Below are positions 8,069 to 15,867 of a stretch of 64,000 bases of DNA, in pieces (positions within the stretch are counted from its first letter, which is position 1; every line of letters starts with the position of its first letter). The notes under the pieces are model-generated. The model did no database searches. It saw only the letters and a program-made list of their open reading frames with translations, and was not told the origin of the DNA. A program made the position numbers and the translations under genes. Source of the DNA: Streptomyces spectabilis (GTDB lineage Bacteria > Actinomycetota > Actinomycetes > Streptomycetales > Streptomycetaceae); NCBI RefSeq assembly GCF_008704795.1, contig NZ_CP023690.1, positions 8,690,501-8,754,500 of the forward strand, given 5' to 3'.

Positions 8069-8818
8069 TCAACGGCAGCCGAAGCTCTTTGCGGCACAGG
8101 GGCAGGACGCCAGACCAGCGAGAGGCTCGGTGTCGTCGATGAAGGCACGGGCCACGTCGGACAGGCGGCGGTTGTGGGAGCGGGCGTATCCGCGCAGGGC
8201 GGTGAATGCTTGTTCCATGTCCATGTTGTGGCGTTCGGCGAGTTTACCCTTGGCCTGTTCGATCAGGACGCGGCTGTTCAGCGCGGTCTGCAACTGCTCG
8301 TTGAGGACCATGGTGCGCTGGGTGGACCGTTGCTGCAGGAGGCTGATGGTGGCGACGTCGGCCAGGGCCTGGGCGACGGGCGTGCCCACCGGGTCGAAGG
8401 GGCCGGGTGCAAAGCGGAAGAGGTTCAGCGCGCCGACGACTTCGTCCCGCAAGCGCATGGGCAGGGCTTGGACCGCGCCGAACCCGTGAAGCTGGGCCTG
8501 GGCGACGAAGCGGGGCCAGTGGGAGGTCTCCGTACGCAGGTCGAGAACGGTCACCGGCGTACCCGTGCGGTAGCAGTCCAGACAGGGGCCCTCGTCGTTC
8601 TGGAGCTGGAAGAGCTCCAGCAGGCGCACCTGCTCGTCGGAAGCGGCCATCACGCGCAGGTCGCCGTCGCGGTCGGCGAGCAGCACGCCGGCGGCGCTCG
8701 CGCCCAGCATCCCCACGCAGCGGTCGGTCAGCAGACGCAGGAAGTCGATCAGGTCGAAGTCAGCGACCAGATTGTCCGCCAACTCGACGAAGGTCTTGGC
8801 CAGGAGCTGCTCATTCAT
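8069..8818 (-). CDS. GAF and ANTAR domain RNA-binding regulator
   Basis: 249 residues. Residues about 20-150 form a GAF domain (LRLLTDRCVGMLGASAAGVLL, NDEGPCLDCYRTG, RDEVVGALNLF); the conserved EGPCLD(C/A) motif is typical of actinobacterial GAF-ANTAR sensors. Residues about 165-225 form an ANTAR domain (LQTALNSRVLIEQAKGKLAERHNMD, AFTALRGYARSHNRRLSDVA). Such proteins couple a small-molecule or redox signal to antitermination by binding tandem RNA hairpins. GAGG-rich sequence precedes the ATG. The gene is 86 bases downstream of another GAF-ANTAR gene on the same strand, so the two may be the last genes of one operon starting at 10768. Confidence 0.85.
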   Translation of the reverse strand: MNEQLLAKTFVELADNLVADFDLIDFLRLLTDRCVGMLGASAAGVLLADRDGDLRVMAASDEQVRLLELFQLQNDEGPCLDCYRTGTPVTVLDLRTETSHWPRFVAQAQLHGFGAVQALPMRLRDEVVGALNLFRFAPGPFDPVGTPVAQALADVATISLLQQRSTQRTMVLNEQLQTALNSRVLIEQAKGKLAERHNMDMEQAFTALRGYARSHNRRLSDVARAFIDDTEPLAGLASCPCAAKSFGCR

Positions 8819-8904
8819 CCTCTACACCCTCTATCGAGACTAGCTCTGCCGAAATCGGACGGGAAGTGCGGCACATCGTGCGTTCACTGGACCGAGCGAG
8901 GGAG

Positions 8905-9666
8905 TCACGGGTCCTCGGCGCTCCGGGTCGGCTCCGTACCGGGGGAGAAGCGGAGTCGGCGGGCCACCACGTCGGCGGCCACGACGGTGAGCCGACGCCC
9001 GCGGGCAAAGGCATAGGCGCGCAGCCGGACGAAGGCTTCGTCGATACCGACGCCGAGCTGAACGGTGAGCATGCCGGTGGCCTGGGATATCTCCGCCCGG
9101 TACCCGCCCAGGTCCGCGCTCTGTTCCTTCGCCGCGCTGTCGTCGGGTGGTGCGCCTGTCGCGTCGATCCGGGCATCCAGCAGGACCAGCGTCGCGAACT
9201 CGGCGAAGGCCAGAGCGTCGGCCAGCTCCTCCTCGCCCAACCGGACCGGGACCTGGGCGTACAGGTCCAGAACCCCGGGGTTGATCGCCCCGATCTGCAG
9301 AGGGAGCGCGAAAGCCGCGAGCGCTCCGGCCTCCAGCGCCGCATCGGCGAACACCGGCCAGCACTCCTGCAGTTCACCGATGCGTAAGTCGGGAGTCAGG
9401 ACGGCCGCGCCGTGCGCGAAGGCGTCCACGCACGGGCCCTCGCCCAATGTGAGTTGCAGCTCCTCCAGCTGCTCGCTGATGTCATCGGTACTGCACAGTG
9501 GATGGCTCGCCGTGGTCCGGGACATCGCCGAGAGCCCGGCCCCGTCGACCGGCAGCGCGGCCACCGCCGCCGTACACACGTCCACGACCCCGACACGGCC
9601 ACCACGCCGGGCCGCCTGCTCGGCGACCAGCACGCGAATCCGTGCCGACCGGCTGTCGGGCATCAT
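8905..9666 (-). CDS. GAF and ANTAR domain regulator
   Basis: 253 residues beginning MMPDSRSARIRVLV. The GAF portion contains AVAALPVDGAGLSAM and LGEGPCVDAFAHG, and the ANTAR portion contains ISQATGMLTVQLGVGIDEAFVRLRAYAFARGRRLTVVAADVV. The ATG overlaps the stop of the upstream GNAT-like gene (GGATGATG arrangement), so translation is probably coupled. It is the third member of a STAS-GNAT-GAF/ANTAR operon. A longer frame upstream exists but only shadows the GNAT gene. Confidence 0.83.
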   Translation of the reverse strand: MMPDSRSARIRVLVAEQAARRGGRVGVVDVCTAAVAALPVDGAGLSAMSRTTASHPLCSTDDISEQLEELQLTLGEGPCVDAFAHGAAVLTPDLRIGELQECWPVFADAALEAGALAAFALPLQIGAINPGVLDLYAQVPVRLGEEELADALAFAEFATLVLLDARIDATGAPPDDSAAKEQSADLGGYRAEISQATGMLTVQLGVGIDEAFVRLRAYAFARGRRLTVVAADVVARRLRFSPGTEPTRSAEDP

Positions 9667-10331
9667 CCGGGCCACCGCGTCCAGGCATGATGGGTCAACC
9701 CCTCCAGCCTCGCCACGGCTCGCTCTCCGAGGGGAAGCACCAGCACGCGGAACATCGTGTGGCCGGTCGGTCGCCAGATCTCTCCGATGTCCTGCCATCC
9801 CCAGGACCGGTGGGCTTCGAGGGCCCGGCGATCGGCCTGGTCCACCAAGGTGGTGCCGAGCGACGCCTGATGGTCGGTCAGGACCCGCTCCTGTAGACGG
9901 CGGGCCACATCCTGGCCCAGGACCTGCGGATGCGGACGGACCAGGATGTTGGTGATCGCAAAGACGCTGCTTGACTCGGTGAGTTGCTCGATGCTGCGCG
10001 ACAGCGCACCTTCGAAGCCGATCCACCAGAAGCCGTCGCCGCGCACCGGGAAACCGAAGGCACACCCCACTAAGCCGTCCGTCTCCGCGATCACCATGGC
10101 GAACCCCGGTCGGCGGGTGTCACCGGTGAGACGGTTCAGGAAGTCCTCCCGGCTGGGGCTGCGGTACTCCTTGCCGGGGTCCGTTACGCAGGACTCGACG
10201 TACAGATCCGCCAGATCCTGGCGCAAGCCTTCCACCAGCCGGCGGTTCACCCGACGCAGCCGCACCGCGGTCACGCCGGCCGACTCGTCGGCAACGGGCT
10301 TGCGTGGCTGCTTCCGCCGGGGCCAGGCCAT
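9663..10331 (-). CDS. GNAT-like acetyltransferase, paralogue of 4476-5129
   Basis: 222 residues from the ATG at 10329-10331, which overlaps the TGA of the upstream STAS gene (TGATG). Shares with the protein at 4476-5129 the phrases RLRR(L/V)NR, DLADL(F/Y)VESSV/C, PGF-x-M-(L/V)IAET, GCA(Y/F)GFPV and SLG(V/T)TLVD, plus AWGWQEVG/SWGWQDIG. The acetyl-CoA region reads ILVRPHPQVLGQDVARRL, where the R/Q-x-x-G-x-G/A loop is looser than in the paralogue, so activity is less certain. The overlap on both sides links it tightly to a STAS protein and a GAF-ANTAR protein. Confidence 0.72.
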   Translation of the reverse strand: MAWPRRKQPRKPVADESAGVTAVRLRRVNRRLVEGLRQDLADLYVESCVTDPGKEYRSPSREDFLNRLTGDTRRPGFAMVIAETDGLVGCAFGFPVRGDGFWWIGFEGALSRSIEQLTESSSVFAITNILVRPHPQVLGQDVARRLQERVLTDHQASLGTTLVDQADRRALEAHRSWGWQDIGEIWRPTGHTMFRVLVLPLGERAVARLEGLTHHAWTRWPG

Positions 10332-10768
10332 CACAGCGCACCGCCCGAGACAGCAGGAGCGATCCGACGCAAGGTCTCGGAACACGCCACGGGGAGTGGA
10401 ACAAGGACGGGAGAGAGGGGGTCCTGGAGAAGGGCTGGTCCTGGAACGGCAGGCAGCCCCATAAGAACGGAGCCGCAACCGGTCAGGTCGATCATCCTCG
10501 CCAGCATGGGCGGCGGGTAGTGCAGCCGCAGTGTTCCCCCAGCCGCGGTGGAGCGTAGGAACGCCTCGATGAAGGCGTTGAGGCCGCTGCAGTCGCAGAA
10601 GGTGACAGGGGTCAGATCGACGTCGATGGTGCGCATGCCGTCCCGGAGGCATCGCTCAAGCGCCGCACGCATCAGCGGTACCGTCTCCAGATCGATTTCA
10701 CCGGCCAGGGTGATCAGGGCCCGGGTCCTTCTGTCGTGCCGGTAGACGTTCAACTGCGGTAAGGACAT
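10331..10768 (-). CDS. STAS domain anti-anti-sigma factor
   Basis: 145 residues. The first 105 form a STAS domain: ALITLAGEIDLETVPLMRAAL, then IDVDLTPVTFCDCSGLNAF, where the Ser of D-C-S-G-L is the predicted phosphorylation site, and a last strand around GGTLRLHYPP. About 40 C-terminal residues are a Pro/Leu-rich extension unlike a minimal RsbV. The unphosphorylated form is expected to bind an anti-sigma kinase and free a stress sigma factor. ATG follows GAGG. First gene of a three-gene overlapping operon; a matching RsbU-type phosphatase is encoded at 2949-4430. Confidence 0.85.
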   Translation of the reverse strand: MSLPQLNVYRHDRRTRALITLAGEIDLETVPLMRAALERCLRDGMRTIDVDLTPVTFCDCSGLNAFIEAFLRSTAAGGTLRLHYPPPMLARMIDLTGCGSVLMGLPAVPGPALLQDPLSPVLVPLPVACSETLRRIAPAVSGGAL

Positions 10769-11564
10769 GACGCCTCAGTTCCAGAGATCCGCCGGGCGGA
10801 GCCAGAGTGAGGAGCCTGACTCCAGGCTCCTGACGGGACGCTCCCGGCGGAGACAGGCGAACAGGCGGTCCACCAATCTGTCCACCAGAACGAGGAACCG
10901 CTCAGTTCCCTCCAAGGGGATGCCACCGGGCGACCGGACGACGTGGTCCGCTCCCCGCAGCCATCTGTGTCGAGCAACAACAGGTCCGCCGGGGTCCAGG
11001 ACGTCCGTACCTCAGGATAGCCCCCCAACCCGCACCAGACGGCGGTCGGAAGCCGCCCATTCTCAGGGGCTGTCCTCGGCGGTACCCGGTTGCATATCCG
11101 GTGTGCAACACGGTGCGTGGAGACGAATACGACGTCCGGCAACCAACGGTCGTCTGCATACGGAAGTCCGTGAACCCTCAAGGAGGTGGCTTCGCGTGAC
11201 GGAGCCGATCAGCCCAACCCCGCCCGAGCCCTAATCCAGAGAGCCTCATGCCACCGTCGGCGAAAAGCTGCAGACCGGAGCGACGCAGTAGGCCGCGACT
11301 CCGCGGCAAGGCGACCGTCGCGGACGGTGTTGTGGAGAAGATCGCCGGGGCCGCCATACGCGAAGTGTCCGGAATCCACGCGCTGGGGGGCAGATTCAGC
11401 GCAGCGGCGCGCGACCCGCATCGGCATCGTGCGCCGACCCGCGATCCAGTCCTGGCATGTCCGGCAAGATCGCCCTTACCATTTCCGATCCCCAGCCACC
11501 CCGCACCACCAGGCAGCACCGCTGACCTGAACACCGCCCCGGCTTCAGCTGATCCGACGGTCAT
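10769..11564. other. Region without a recognised gene, about 800 bp
   Basis: Upstream of the STAS operon, so it should carry its promoter. Open frames on both strands are long but look like high-GC noise. A twelve-codon frame starts with GTG at 11196 behind a perfect AAGGAGGT-like site at about 11180-11187 (VTEPISPTPPEP), too short to interpret; it may be the start of a lost gene. The sequence next to the insertion element is probably degraded. Confidence 0.35.
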
Positions 11565-11573
11565 TGAGCTTCT

Positions 11574-12190
11574 TCAGCGCTGCCGCTCTAGCGTGAGGAT
11601 GGCCGTGGCGGTTGACGTCATGCGGTTCGGGCTGCATCGGGGCCTGCGTTCGATGCCGGTGGTCAGCCACGGGCCGGTGCCCTGGTAGGCGAGATCGGTC
11701 AGGATGGAATGCCCTGGCGCTCGCAATTCCGGATGATCCGGTGGGTGCGGGCGGCGGTCAGGTCGTGAGTGCGGCCCGGCAGGGCGGGCGAAGGCCACAG
11801 CCACCGGCCGCCTGGGACGGTGACGACCTGCACGTGCACTGCATGGCGCCGGTGTTCGTGGGAGTGGTCGGCCCGGCCGTCGCCGACGCGGCCGCACTCG
11901 GCGAGGGTGCCGTCCAGCAGGGCAAAGTCCGCGTCGCTCTCGCGCAGGACCTTCAGTAGGCCCGGTGCTCGTTCGGCGACCAGGCGGACGACCGTATTGG
12001 TGCGGGCGTGGGCGGTGGACTCGCTGATCCCGAACTCGGCGGCGATCTACGCCAGAGTGGTGTGCGCGCAGGTACGCCGGTGCCGCCATCGCGCTGGGAC
12101 GGGCGGAGCGCGCTTCGGCGGTCGCCCTCATGCGTGACGATCAGCAGGGTGACCCGCTCCACGCGTGGGTGCGGCAGGTCGAGTGCTGCA
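11574..12190 (-). pseudogene. IS5-family (DDE_Tnp_4) transposase remnant
   Basis: Peptide fragments in different frames match those of copy 2: VTLLIVTHEGDRR near the N-terminus, ILTDLAYQGTGPWLTTGIE in the DDE region, and CSPNRMTSTATAILTLERQR at the C-terminus. At least one frameshift separates them. After TTGIERR the sequence jumps straight to RCSPNRM, so the segment equivalent to LTPTEQTITRALAATRAPVERG of copy 2 (about 100 bases, including the expected catalytic Glu region) is deleted. It cannot be functional. Confidence 0.7.
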
Positions 12191-12204
12191 GGATGCGCGC
12201 CCGA

Positions 12205-12266
12205 CGAGGCCCCCGGGCACTGTGATGGAGACGTCAGACGTCTCGGTCAACAGCCCGGGGGCCTCG
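12205..12266. repeat. Nested palindrome (hairpin) at the IS 5' end
   Basis: Two perfect 14-base arms, CGAGGCCCCCGGGC at 12205-12218 and its complement at 12253-12266, enclose a second concentric palindrome GAGACGTC-A-GACGTCTC at 12228-12244. A decayed equivalent lies at the same position of copy 2 (about 14743-14805). It sits upstream of the transposase, where insertion elements often carry a structure that blocks read-through transcription; that role is inference. Confidence 0.7.
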
Positions 12267-12439
12267 CTCGTTCGCGCTTCATGGGCCGTCACCTGATCGG
12301 TTGATCGGTGGCCGACTCGAAGAAGCTCAGTGATCCGTTGTCCGTGCCGTGGCGCCTTGGGGTGCCTCTGGGGCCTGGGGTTGTGCTGTGGCCCCGAAGA
12401 GGCTGGGACGCGGGCTTGGTCCGTTCCCCGGCGGTCGGG

Positions 12440-13060
12440 TCAGCAGGGGAGAGTGGACCTGCCGGCCGCACCGGTAGCGCCGGTGGTGCCGTCGGCGGTG
12501 AACGTGGCAGCGGTGCCATTGCCGCCGGGCTGGCCCGGGCACACCGGACTGGCCGCGCCGCCGGCGCCACCAAGGCCGCCCTTGTGGCTGCCGCCGGCTG
12601 TGGAGGCACCCCCGTTGCCGCCCTTGCCGCCGGCGATGCCGGTTCCGGCGTCGCCTACGCCGCCTACGCCGCCTTGGCCGCCGGTGCCACCGAGGGTGGC
12701 CGCGCCGCCGCTGCCGCCGCTGCCGCCGTTGCCGTTGGCGCCGCCCGCGCCGCCCGTGCCACCGGCACCGCCGGTGCTCGCGCTGCCGTCGCCGTTGCCG
12801 CCGACACCTCCGTTGCCGCCATTGCCGTTGGCTCCGGCCGCTCCGCCAGTACCGCCAAGGCCGCCGACGCCGCCGTTGGTTGCCACGCCGTCGGCACCGT
12901 TGACTCCGGGCATTCCGAGGACGCCCAGACTGGTTGACGTCCGGGGGGTCTCGGCCCGGGCCGTCGCAGAAGCAAGGGCCGGGGTGAAGGCCAGGCCGAC
13001 CACAGCGATCGCGGCGATCAAGGCTGTGCGGGGGATGGTGGTGGTGCGCGTATAGCGCAT
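12440..13060 (-). CDS. Secreted glycine-rich repeat protein
   Basis: 206 residues. Residues 1-36 are a signal peptide (MRYTRTTTIPRTALIAAIAVVGLAF, cleavage after ALASA-type residues). About 70-175 is a low-complexity domain of G-G-x triplets (GGTGGAAGANGNGGNGGVGG) with Asn and Ala at the variable place, resembling the PGRS sequence of mycobacteria or bacterial collagen-like proteins, but without a PE domain. The C-terminus contains SPVCPGQPGGNG and ends in Cys. The ATG at 13058-13060 follows GGAAGG. Such repeats are Ca-binding, surface or structural in other bacteria; no function can be assigned. It lies between two inverted IS copies, which fits acquisition by transfer. Confidence 0.68.
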   Translation of the reverse strand: MRYTRTTTIPRTALIAAIAVVGLAFTPALASATARAETPRTSTSLGVLGMPGVNGADGVATNGGVGGLGGTGGAAGANGNGGNGGVGGNGDGSASTGGAGGTGGAGGANGNGGSGGSGGAATLGGTGGQGGVGGVGDAGTGIAGGKGGNGGASTAGGSHKGGLGGAGGAASPVCPGQPGGNGTAATFTADGTTGATGAAGRSTLPC

Positions 13061-13129
13061 GAGGTACGCCTTCCATGGTGCACAGCCAGAGAAATTCTCC
13101 GGCTGGCAAATCATCAGCTTAGCCAGGAA

Positions 13130-13222
13130 GGGAGCTCACCACATCCCACAGAGTGATCAAATGTCTTTAAATGCACCAATTAACAAAACTTTGGCTGTAA
13201 ATTTCTAAAATTACCCTGTGGC
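13130..13222. promoter_or_regulatory. AT-rich region upstream of the glycine-rich gene
   Basis: About 90 bases with runs such as TTTAAATGCACC, TTAACAAAACTTTGG and AAATTTCTAAAATT, strikingly AT-rich against its surroundings. Placed about 70-160 bases upstream of the glycine-rich gene, it could hold its promoter or bind a nucleoid silencer (Lsr2-like proteins prefer such tracts). Alternatively it is a relic of imported DNA. Confidence 0.5.
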
Positions 13223-13385
13223 CGGATGCGCCGACCGCGAACCTGGACGGACGGCGGGCACGAGCTCTGCGGCGTGGCACGTGTGGCGTGGCGCCGCGGT
13301 GGACGCACAAGCGCGCGGTCAGCGGCAATATCGCCCGCTGACCGCGGTCTGGCTACGCGACGTCACCCGGTCCGGCCGGTGCGGC

Positions 13386-13823
13386 TCACCGAGCGATCCG
13401 GCCGCAGTTGGTGCCGCTCCTGCCGGCCGACTCGCCAGCGATCACACCGCCCCAGGAGACGCAATAGCCTCTGGCGTCCAGGTAGACCGGACCCGCATAC
13501 GATCGGTAATACCCGTCGTCATCGGCGTAGTCCCGGGTGTCGTCCCGTTGGACCCAGACGTACATGTGGACGGCGGGACCCGCTGTGGTGCGGATAGTCA
13601 CGGCACAGTTCTTGCCCGTCGCGGAGCTATAGGTCAGATACGACGTCCCCGCCTTCCCTATGTTGATCTGATTCACGACTTTGTAGCCGGGACCGCATAC
13701 CTTGTTGTACGCGGCTGCGGCTGCGGGCGGGGCCGCTGCCGCCCCGGTGGCCATGACCATGACGCCCCCTGCCGCCAGTGCCACGGCGGCTCCCGCCACC
13801 CGGGTGTATCCCCTGCGTTCCAT
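13386..13823 (-). CDS. sapA: Spore-associated protein A-like secreted protein
   Basis: 145 residues with a signal peptide (GYTRVAGAAVALAAGGVMVM, cleavage near AAAAP). The mature part has the SapA pattern YNKVCGPGYKVVNQINI, GTSYLTYSSATGKNCAVTIRTT, SYAGPVYLDARGYCVSWGG and a final Cys (GTNC), giving two likely disulfides. SapA was described as a protein found on Streptomyces spores; homologues are numerous and their role is unknown. The start ATG at 13821-13823 begins MERRGY. The name rests on family resemblance, and several paralogues per genome are usual, so orthology to the original sapA is not implied. Confidence 0.72.
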   Translation of the reverse strand: MERRGYTRVAGAAVALAAGGVMVMATGAAAAPPAAAAAYNKVCGPGYKVVNQINIGKAGTSYLTYSSATGKNCAVTIRTTAGPAVHMYVWVQRDDTRDYADDDGYYRSYAGPVYLDARGYCVSWGGVIAGESAGRSGTNCGRIAR

Positions 13824-13868
13824 GCGCCCTCCCCGAAATGGGTGTCCAGTGCACCGCCTGAAGCAACG

Positions 13869-14692
13869 TCAACTCTTGTCGACGACTCCCCCGAGGGCGC
13901 TCTTGCCTATAGAGACACAGTCGATGCCCGCGCCAGTTGCACGCCCGCGCTCCGCATCTCTGGCACCCGTACCCTCCGGCACCAGAACACACAGCGCTCC
14001 CCTTGCCACGCCGGACGGCGGGCCGGGCGCCTCCTTCCGCCCAAGCCGGGTCCTCTCATCTACGTACTCCTCCTGTCCCCGACACGCAGGGGCCGGGCCC
14101 AGGGAACGCTCGGCGCAGCCACCACCAGGTGCTCGCACCAGGTCCTGCTTGGACACTGCCTTGCCACCGCTGGTCAGCAACCCGAAGACGTAGCCCGCTT
14201 TGCGTCGGCCTCGCGCGGGCAGGCTGAACCCTCGCCAGAGGGCTTCCGCGTCGAACCGTAGGAGTGTGGTGTCCATCCCCGGCAGGAACGGCATGTCGGA
14301 GGAGCGGGCGGGCGCCATCACCGCATGCAGTGCGGCGTCGTCCGGATGTGCATCGCGCATCACGATGCGCAGCCGGTGGGCGGTGGCGCCCCGCGCCCGG
14401 TCCGTCCCGGTCGGCGACGGCAGCCGCCACAAGGCGGTCCAGCCTCAGTCCGCGGTCATCGGTCGTGAACGTGCTGTAGCCGAGGGCGTCTTGCTCGTCC
14501 GGGTGCGTGAACTGGGGCCGCTCACGGGATCCGTCCGCGTTGATCACCGTGAGGTCGTCGGAGCGGTCGTCCGCCACCAGCTTCTCGTCGACATGAACAC
14601 TGATGATCCCGCCGAGCAGCAGGTCGACCACGCGGCCTGGCTCCATCAAGTCCTGGTACTCGTATCCGCAGTGCGTGGCAGTGAGATCACTG
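13869..14692 (-). pseudogene. Frameshifted gene of unknown function, cut by the IS
   Basis: Reading leftward, one frame gives a protein-like stretch (GYEYQDLMEPGRVVDLLLGGI, HVDEKLVADDRSDDLTVIN, RPQFTHPDEQDALGYSTF) up to RLDRLVAAAVADR near 14410. There the sense continues in another frame (ATAHRLRIVMRDAHPDDAAL, FLPGMDTTLLRFDAEALW, RKAGYVFGLLTSGGKAV), so a one-base indel separates them. On the 5' side coding character stops at about 14692, just where homology between the two IS copies begins, so the element probably removed the start. The family is not recognised. Confidence 0.5.
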
Positions 14693-14714
14693 GGCTTCCT
14701 TGAGTTGGCCACCG

Positions 14715-15560
14715 GTCGGGTGACGGGCCGTGAAGCGCAGCGAGCGAGGCCCCGGGCTGTTGACCGAGATGTCTGACGCCTCCATCGCGTGACTCGGGGG
14801 CCTCGTTGGTCGTCCGTCCTGCGGCACTCGACCTGCTGCACGCACTCGTGGGGTGGGTCACCTTGCTGATCGTCAGCCGTGAGGGCGGCCGCCGATTCAA
14901 GCTCCGCCCGTCCCGGCGCGTGATGGTGGCACTGGTGTACCTGCGTGAACACACCACCTTGGCAACGACCGTCGCCGGATTCGGGATCAGCAAGTCCACT
15001 GCCCACGCCTACACCAGCGCGGCCGTCCGCCCGCTCGCCGAACGAGCACCGGGCCCGCTGAAGGGGCCTGCGCGAGAGCGATGCGGACGTCGTCCTGCTG
15101 AACGGCACCCTCACCGACGGCGACCGCGTCGGCGACGGCCGGGCCAACTACTCCCACAAACACCGACGCCACGGTGTGAATGTGCAGGTGGTCACCGACC
15201 CTGGCGGCCGGCTGCTGTGGCTCTCGCCCGTCCTGCCGGGCACTCACCACCTGACCGCCACCCGCGCCCACCGGATCATCCGGATCTGCGAGCGCCAGGG
15301 CGTTCCCATCCTGGCCGATCTCGCCTACCAGGGCGGTGGCCCGTGGCCGACCACCGGATCCAACGCAGGCCCCTGGAACTCACCCCCACCGAGCAGACCA
15401 TCACCCGGGCCCTGGCCGCGACACGGGCACCGGTCGAACGAGGCATCGCCCGCCTGAAGTCCTGGCGCATCCCCCGCAAGTCCCGATGCAGCCCGAACCG
15501 CATGACGTCAATCGCCAAGGCCATTCTCACGCTGGAGCGGCAACGCTGAGAAAGCTGATT
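14715..15560 (+). mobile_element. Degenerate IS5-type element, copy 2
   Basis: Longer copy of the element at 11565-12290, in inverted orientation about 2.4 kb away. The left end shares GTGACGGGCCGTGAAGCG and the GAGGCCCC...GGGGGCCTC hairpin arms with copy 1; the right end follows the transposase stop at about AAGCTGATTGGG. The two copies have diverged at many positions, so this is not a recent duplication. Confidence 0.68.
14806..15549 (+). pseudogene. IS5-family (DDE_Tnp_4) transposase with two frameshifts
   Basis: Three segments in alternating frames together give a nearly full transposase. First LLHALVGWVTLLIVSREGGRR, then TTVAGFGISKSTAHAYTS (helix-turn-helix) to about 15060. An extra G near 15064 shifts the frame to LRESDADVVLLNGTL and GVNVQVVTDPGGRLLWLSPV (DDE core), then ILADLAYQGGGPW. 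A base lost near 15358 restores the first frame to ELTPTEQTITRALAA, ERGIARLKSWR and the C-terminus ILTLERQR. The stop is at 15547-15549. Inactive unless frameshifting occurs at both places. Confidence 0.75.
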
Positions 15561-15867
15561 GGGTGCCTCTAAAGTCCCCGTCGTCGCGTGCGGTGCCTGC
15601 GACCGCCTCAGCCCCTGGGGTCTTTCCCTTTCGCACCATCCCCGCCCAGAAACATGTTCGAGGCGAGTCCTGGTCATTGCCTCTCCGTGCTCTTGACGGT
15701 TCCATCGGCGGGCATAGTATGACACTCACCAGCGGATTTCGCTTGCCGATTCCACTGGCCGATGAGGGGGAACTGCTCCTGTATTCAAGGAGCATCAGCG
15801 GGGTTCACCCCCGCCAAATTATCGCGCCGCTGAGCGGCGCCAAGTGGCATTCGACAGAGGGGGCGTT
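15561..15867 (+). promoter_or_regulatory. Upstream region with a GC palindrome
   Basis: About 300 bases between the IS and the next gene, without a credible open frame. A perfect 17-base palindrome, GCGCCGCT-G-AGCGGCGC, lies at 15824-15840, about 27 bases before the start codon, and a GGGGTTCACCCCC hairpin at about 15799-15812 just upstream. They could be operator sites or a structured 5' leader; either is inference. Confidence 0.45.

Larger units (their letters stand above)
11565..12290 (-). mobile_element. Degenerate IS5-type element, copy 1
   Basis: Copy of the same element as at 14715-15560, in opposite orientation. Homology runs from about AAGCTCA next to the transposase stop (about 11565) to the sequence TGACGGCCCATGAAGCG read on the minus strand (about 12290). 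Terminal repeats and target duplications cannot be placed by eye. The encoded transposase is broken (separate entry), and the element is shorter than copy 2 because of an internal deletion. Confidence 0.65.

Noticed and set aside
7985..9387. Plus-strand frames across the GAF-ANTAR genes
   Set aside because: Antisense shadows of genes with clear GAF and ANTAR motifs.
10750..11181. Coding frame on the minus strand before the STAS gene
   Set aside because: Partly protein-like but without any domain, with no ribosome site, and rich in Arg/Ser/Trp from frame shadowing.
12440..13060. PE-PGRS protein of mycobacterial type
   Set aside because: The glycine-rich repeat is similar, but there is a normal signal peptide and no PE domain.
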